From the NCBI RefSeq assembly GCF_014596465.1, contig NZ_MECK01000401.1, forward strand, positions 1 through 47,097: a stretch of DNA of 47,097 nt, written 5' to 3'. A program made the translations under genes and the position numbers. The notes under the pieces are model-generated. The model was not told the origin of the DNA. It saw only the letters and a program-made list of their open reading frames with translations, and did not search any database. Positions 43,505 through 47,097 of the stretch are shown one piece after another. Position 1 is the first letter of the stretch. The number at the start of each line of letters is the position of its first letter. Source of the stretch: Streptomyces sp. CBMA123. GTDB taxonomy: Bacteria; Actinomycetota; Actinomycetes; Streptomycetales; Streptomycetaceae.

Positions 43505-44329
43505 CTACTTCTTGCGCTTGGCCCGCTTGGCCGGCCGGCCCGCCGCCGCCGTCTTGGCCGCTCGACGGGCCCGGGGCGGGACCGGCCTGGCCGGGGCCTC
43601 GCCGGCGACGGCCTCGGTCGCGGGGGCCTCCGGGTGCCCCGGTTCCCCGGGCCCCGCGGGGTCCTCGGGCTTCTCGGCTTCCTCGGCTTCCTCGGCCTGT
43701 GCCGGCCCCCCGACCGGCTCCTCGACCGGCTCCTCGACCGGCGCCGCGGCCGGCCCCCCGACCGACGCCGCGAGCGGCTCCGCTTCAGCGGGCTCCGCGT
43801 ACCCGTACACCCCGAGCCGCGGGTCCTCGACCGGCGGCAGCGCCGACTCCGGTGCGGCGACCACCACCTGGGCCCGGCGCAGCACCTCCTGCTCCCAGAA
43901 GAACCCGGTCACCACCGTCTGCAGCACCGTCTCCGGAGCCACCCCCGGCCGTACCTCGGTGCCGACGATCTCGGTCAGCGCCGGGTCCGCCGCCAGCCCG
44001 TCCAGCCGCATCGGCCGCACCCCGGCCTTGGCGAGCCGGCCGAGCAGCCGCCGCCGGGTGGCCTCCAGCCCGGCGCCGCGACCGTGGGCGACCAGCTCGC
44101 GGTCCAGACCGAGGGCGGCGAGTGCGTCGTCCACGTCGACCAGGACGCCCAGCAGTTCGCGCTGCGCGGCCCGGGCCTGCTGCTTCTGCTCTGTCAGCTT
44201 GTTGCCCAACAGTGATGCCCGGAAGAGCAGTTGGGTGAACTTGGCCTCCAGGTCGACGGACTCGACGCCCGACGGGACCTCCAGCCGCTGGTGGCCGGTG
44301 AGCGGGGATGCGGTCGGTGCGTCGGTCAT
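43505..44329 (-). CDS. GrpE-like nucleotide exchange factor with basic tail
   Basis: The product is 274 residues from the ATG at 44327-44329, overlapping the upstream stop by 4 bases. A coiled-coil helix (AKFTQLLFRASLLGNKLTEQ to LVDVDDALAAL), then GLEATRRRLLGRLAKAGVRPM and VAPETVLQTVVTGFFWEQEV with RRAQVVVA, match GrpE's dimer helices and beta wing. The last 95 residues are Pro/Ala/Glu-rich and finish with a Lys/Arg cluster (KRAKRKK), absent from ordinary GrpE. GrpE opens the nucleotide cleft of Hsp70. The gene lies 31 bases before the zinc-ribbon Hsp70, its likely partner. The match is by pattern and context, not by close identity. Confidence 0.7.
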   Translation of the reverse strand: MTDAPTASPLTGHQRLEVPSGVESVDLEAKFTQLLFRASLLGNKLTEQKQQARAAQRELLGVLVDVDDALAALGLDRELVAHGRGAGLEATRRRLLGRLAKAGVRPMRLDGLAADPALTEIVGTEVRPGVAPETVLQTVVTGFFWEQEVLRRAQVVVAAPESALPPVEDPRLGVYGYAEPAEAEPLAASVGGPAAAPVEEPVEEPVGGPAQAEEAEEAEKPEDPAGPGEPGHPEAPATEAVAGEAPARPVPPRARRAAKTAAAGRPAKRAKRKK

Positions 44330-44751
44330 TCCGGGACCTCGATCTGCGGCAGCACGGACAGGTCGGCCGCGTAGCGGGTGGGGACGGGCGGTTCGGGGTC
44401 GGCACCGCCGGGTGCGGGTTCGGCGAAGTCGGCGGCGGCCTCGGCCCGGTGGAGGGCCAACAGGTCGGGGGCCGGCGGCAGGCCGGGGCGCTCGATCACC
44501 AGCAGCGGTTCGGCGAGCGCGGGGGCGAGCAGCCCGGCGGCCTGGTCGACCGGCTCGGGCGGCAGCGGCTGTTGGAGGTCGACCTCCAGGCGTCGGTCCG
44601 GGTTGCGCAGCAGGGCGGCGGCGTCCTGGATCTGCTGGCGGCTGTAGCGGCCCGCCTTCAGCGCCTTCCCGACCGAGAGGTTGATCTCGCGCACCCCGGC
44701 CGTGAGCGGGATGCCCAGGACCTCGTACGGCGACGGTTCGTGCAGTGGCAT
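44326..44751 (-). CDS. Degenerate J-domain-like protein (no HPD)
   Basis: The 141-residue product has an N-terminal stretch (PYEVLGIPLTAGVREINLSV, then AAALLRNPDRRLEVD) that follows the YEVLG start and NP-x-RR/K end of J domains. The HPD tripeptide that stimulates Hsp70 ATPase is missing, and helix II to III is shortened. The rest is Pro/Ala-rich. It overlaps the GrpE-like gene by ATGA and opens the Hsp70 operon. It may recruit or regulate the Hsp70 without the usual stimulation. The J-domain call is tentative. Confidence 0.5.
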   Translation of the reverse strand: MPLHEPSPYEVLGIPLTAGVREINLSVGKALKAGRYSRQQIQDAAALLRNPDRRLEVDLQQPLPPEPVDQAAGLLAPALAEPLLVIERPGLPPAPDLLALHRAEAAADFAEPAPGGADPEPPVPTRYAADLSVLPQIEVPE

Positions 44752-44879
44752 GGCGGGCGGTCTCTCTCCTCACGGCTCAAGCGGATCGGAACTACCGGCT
44801 CACGGACCGGAATCGGGACGGGACGACGGCCGGGCGCGCGCACGTGCTACGACGACGACGGCCGCCCGGTGGTTGCCGG

Positions 44880-47097
44880 TCAGCGGCGGTTGAGGTTGTT
44901 GATGCGTGTCGCCAGGGCGCGCAGTTCGCGGTCGTCGGGGTTGTGCTGGAGGGCCATGGCGATCGCCCCCTGGGCTTCGTAGTAGCGGCCGTCGTTGGCC
45001 TGGGCGACGGCGAGGGAGCTGAGGACGATGCCGAGTTCGTTGTGGATCTTGGCCTTGTCCTCCGGCGAGGCGGCCAGCTCCAGCGCCTCCTTCAGCAGCC
45101 CGGTCGCCTCCAGGTACCGGCGGCGTTCGAAGAGGCCGATCGCCTCGCCGCGCCAGACGCTGACCATCAGCCGGCGGATGTCGGGCGAGTTGTCGTAGGA
45201 CTTGGCCTTCTGGAGCATGGCGGCCTGGGCGAGGAACGGTTCGTCCTGCATGTGGTCGATGACGTGGTTGGCGAGCATCACCGAGATCCGGCGGGTCGCC
45301 TCGGTGCCGGCCCGGGTGTAGTCGCCCTCCCAGTCCGGGTCGATGTCCAGGGCCGAGGCCATCCGCCGGATGGCGGTGTTGCTGTCGTCGGCGAAGGCGG
45401 CCGAGCGGGCGAGCTGGCGCAGCACGAAGGCCAGGCCCCGCCGGTTCTCCGGGTCGTCGTCGAGGTCGATCAGCTGCTGCCACATCTCGACGGCTTCCAG
45501 CAGCTCCGCTTCGGAGGCGTCGACGCGGCTGAGCTGGCCGGCCCGGTTGCCGAGGGCGGCCCGCAGGAAGTGCCGGGCGGTCGGGTCGCCGGGGGCGAGT
45601 TCCTGGCTCTTGGCCAGCAGCGCGAGGGCGCGCGGGTAGTCCTTCTCCTCGTTGTTGATCTTGCGGGCCCACTGGGCGTAGGTCGCGCCGAGGTCGCCCC
45701 GCACCTCCGGGTCGTCCGGGGCCAACTCGAAGGCCTTCTCCAGCAGTTCGGCCGCGCCCTGCTGGTCGTCCACGGTGCTCTTCAGCAGGGCGCGGGCGGC
45801 CCGGACACCGGACTCGGCGGCGATCCGGGCCACGTCGGCGGGCAGCACCACGCCGGGGACGGCACCGGCCCGGGCGAGGCAGTCCAGCGCCTCGCGCCAG
45901 TCCTGGTTGCGGTGGTGCTCGCGGGCCTGGCTGACCAGGGACGCGCCGAGCAGCGAATGCCAGGCCGCGCCGCGCGCGCCCTCGGCGACCGCGTCCAGCG
46001 CAGCGACGGCGGCCGCCTGCCGGCCCTGGAGGTGCAGGTACTGCTGCGGCCCGAGCGCGCCGAACAGGCTGAGGGCCCGGCCCAGCGCGGGCGTGCCGGG
46101 GCCCGCGGCCCGCCGCCAGGCCCCGACGGCCTGCTGGTAGGCCTCGCCCCAGCCGGCGGTCTCGGGCGCGGCGCGCAGCAGCCCGTCCAGGGTGGGGCCG
46201 ACCACCAGGCGGCGCGCGGGGCGGCCGGGCAGGGTGATCCGGACGTCCTCCTGGGCGAAGGCGTCCGCGGCCTGGGCCTCCATGCCCAGGCGCAGCGTCC
46301 AGGCGGTGGTCTCGTCGCCGGTGCGCCCGGCGGCGCGGTCGACGGCGCGCAGGTCGTCGCGCAGGCTGTCGATGACCGCGGCGCGGGCGGCGGCCGTGCG
46401 CTGGGGGTCGGCCTCGCGGCCGGTGATCCGGGCGGTCTCGGCCCACAGCTCCTCGCCGTGCAGGGCGGCGACCAGGCAGCCGAGCGTCCAGGCCCAGACC
46501 TGCTCGTCGGGACCGTCGGGGCCGTCCGGTCCGCCGGCCGTCTCGCTCTCGCTGGAGGCGGAGGCAGAGGCGGAGGCGAAGCGGTAGCCGGCCAGGCCGA
46601 CGGCGTGCAGCAGCCGGGGGTGGGCCGGGTCCTTGAGCAGCAGCTCGCGGTAGCCCCGGTAGGCCTCGCCGTGACGGCCCTCGACGGTGTGCTGGTGGGC
46701 CTCGTGCTCGCCGAGCAGCACCAGCGCGGCGGCCGCCTGGGGGTGGCCGGGGGCGAGGGCCAGGGCCTGGCGCAGGTCGCCGGCCGCCCGTCCGGGCTGA
46801 TCGGCGGCGAGGGCGGCGCCGGCCCGGCGGACCAGGACGGCGGACCGGACGGTGCCGGCGTCCTCCGGCAGGTCGGCCAAGGCCTCGTCGAGGCGGCCGA
46901 GTTCGGCGCGCAGCAGGGCGAGGTCGAGCCGTACGGGTGCGGCGTCGTCGTCGCCGAGTGCGTCGGCCCAGGCCGCCAGGACGGGTTCGGCCTGTTCGGG
47001 GGTACCGGCCCGGCGGGCGCAGTCCAGGACGGCGCGCAGTGCGGGGCCGGCGCAGCGTATGCAGCGCGGCGAGCCGGCCTCGGCGGGGGCGTGCAGG
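44880..47097 (-). CDS. Large TPR-repeat protein, N-terminus beyond the right edge
   Basis: The minus-strand frame is open from 44880 to the end of the window, so at least 739 codons are present and the start is outside. Coding continues past the TTG at 46880 (RCIRCAGPALRAVLDCARRA, ADALGDDDAAPVRLDLALLR). An RCIRC pair near the edge hints at another zinc ribbon. Repeated helix pairs run through the chain (ELAPDDPEVRGDLGATYAQWA, LELAASPEDKAKIHNELGIVL, HNPDDRELRALATRI), the hallmark of TPR proteins. It is 128 bp upstream of the J-like gene on the same strand and is probably the scaffold or client receptor of the Hsp70 system. The gap shows no gene. Confidence 0.8.
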   Translation of the reverse strand, partial: LHAPAEAGSPRCIRCAGPALRAVLDCARRAGTPEQAEPVLAAWADALGDDDAAPVRLDLALLRAELGRLDEALADLPEDAGTVRSAVLVRRAGAALAADQPGRAAGDLRQALALAPGHPQAAAALVLLGEHEAHQHTVEGRHGEAYRGYRELLLKDPAHPRLLHAVGLAGYRFASASASASSESETAGGPDGPDGPDEQVWAWTLGCLVAALHGEELWAETARITGREADPQRTAAARAAVIDSLRDDLRAVDRAAGRTGDETTAWTLRLGMEAQAADAFAQEDVRITLPGRPARRLVVGPTLDGLLRAAPETAGWGEAYQQAVGAWRRAAGPGTPALGRALSLFGALGPQQYLHLQGRQAAAVAALDAVAEGARGAAWHSLLGASLVSQAREHHRNQDWREALDCLARAGAVPGVVLPADVARIAAESGVRAARALLKSTVDDQQGAAELLEKAFELAPDDPEVRGDLGATYAQWARKINNEEKDYPRALALLAKSQELAPGDPTARHFLRAALGNRAGQLSRVDASEAELLEAVEMWQQLIDLDDDPENRRGLAFVLRQLARSAAFADDSNTAIRRMASALDIDPDWEGDYTRAGTEATRRISVMLANHVIDHMQDEPFLAQAAMLQKAKSYDNSPDIRRLMVSVWRGEAIGLFERRRYLEATGLLKEALELAASPEDKAKIHNELGIVLSSLAVAQANDGRYYEAQGAIAMALQHNPDDRELRALATRINNLNRR

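Noticed and set aside
44880..46880. TPR gene starting at TTG 46880 inside the window
   Set aside because: The frame stays open with coding character to 47097, so the true start is probably outside the window.

Overview
The window is high-GC actinomycete DNA, most likely from Streptomyces or Kitasatospora. The reasons are the codon bias, frequent GTG/TTG starts, a chaplin, a resuscitation-promoting-factor protein with LysM, and an Otr(A)-type ribosomal protection protein. I identified no tRNA, rRNA, CRISPR array, PKS or modular NRPS.

Region 1 (1-5.6 kb) is housekeeping and cell-surface genes: the start of a methylthioadenosine phosphorylase, an Rpf-LysM cell-wall hydrolase, an APC-superfamily permease, and a copper pair (multicopper oxidase lipoprotein plus a small His-rich membrane protein). 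Region 2 (5.6-10.9 kb) is a duplicated cassette with a conserved promoter. Each copy encodes a small WXG100-like protein and a WxG-headed alpha/beta hydrolase. Copy 1 also has a lipoprotein gene, copy 2 has lost it, and a 3' relic of the lipoprotein gene lies upstream of copy 1. Region 3 (10.9-15.5 kb) has a LysR regulator divergent from a beta-propeller protein with a tandem-repeat N-terminus, a lipoprotein, a YccF membrane protein and a metallophosphoesterase.

Region 4 (about 15.6-38.3 kb) looks like an uncharacterised natural-product cluster built without PKS or NRPS modules. Two arms diverge from a 480-bp control region at 27.1-27.5 kb. The left arm has an NTF2-like/APH kinase fusion, a Nudix hydrolase, a zinc dehydrogenase, an O-carbamoyltransferase, a class I aminotransferase, a thymidylate-kinase-like P-loop enzyme, an amidinotransferase, a benzoylformate-decarboxylase-like ThDP enzyme and an NCS1 permease. 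The right arm is a tightly overlapping operon: two ATP-grasp ligases, a YqcI/YcgG-family protein (the family that includes the guanidine N-hydroxylase GntA), an MFS exporter and a CYTH-domain protein. Beyond a MITE-like element come a second carbamoyltransferase and an Otr(A)/Tet(M)-type ribosomal protection gene preceded by an overlapping short leader ORF. My reading is a small guanidine- or hydroxyguanidine-containing, carbamoylated, peptide-like product that acts on the ribosome. The product itself cannot be named from sequence.

Region 5 (38.4-47.1 kb) has an acyl-CoA synthetase, whose internally deleted copy lies at 35.6-36.0 kb, and a short chaplin. It ends with a minus-strand chaperone cluster that runs off the right edge: a TPR protein, a J-like protein without HPD, a GrpE-like protein, an Hsp70 carrying four zinc ribbons between its ATPase and substrate domains, and a small zinc-ribbon protein.
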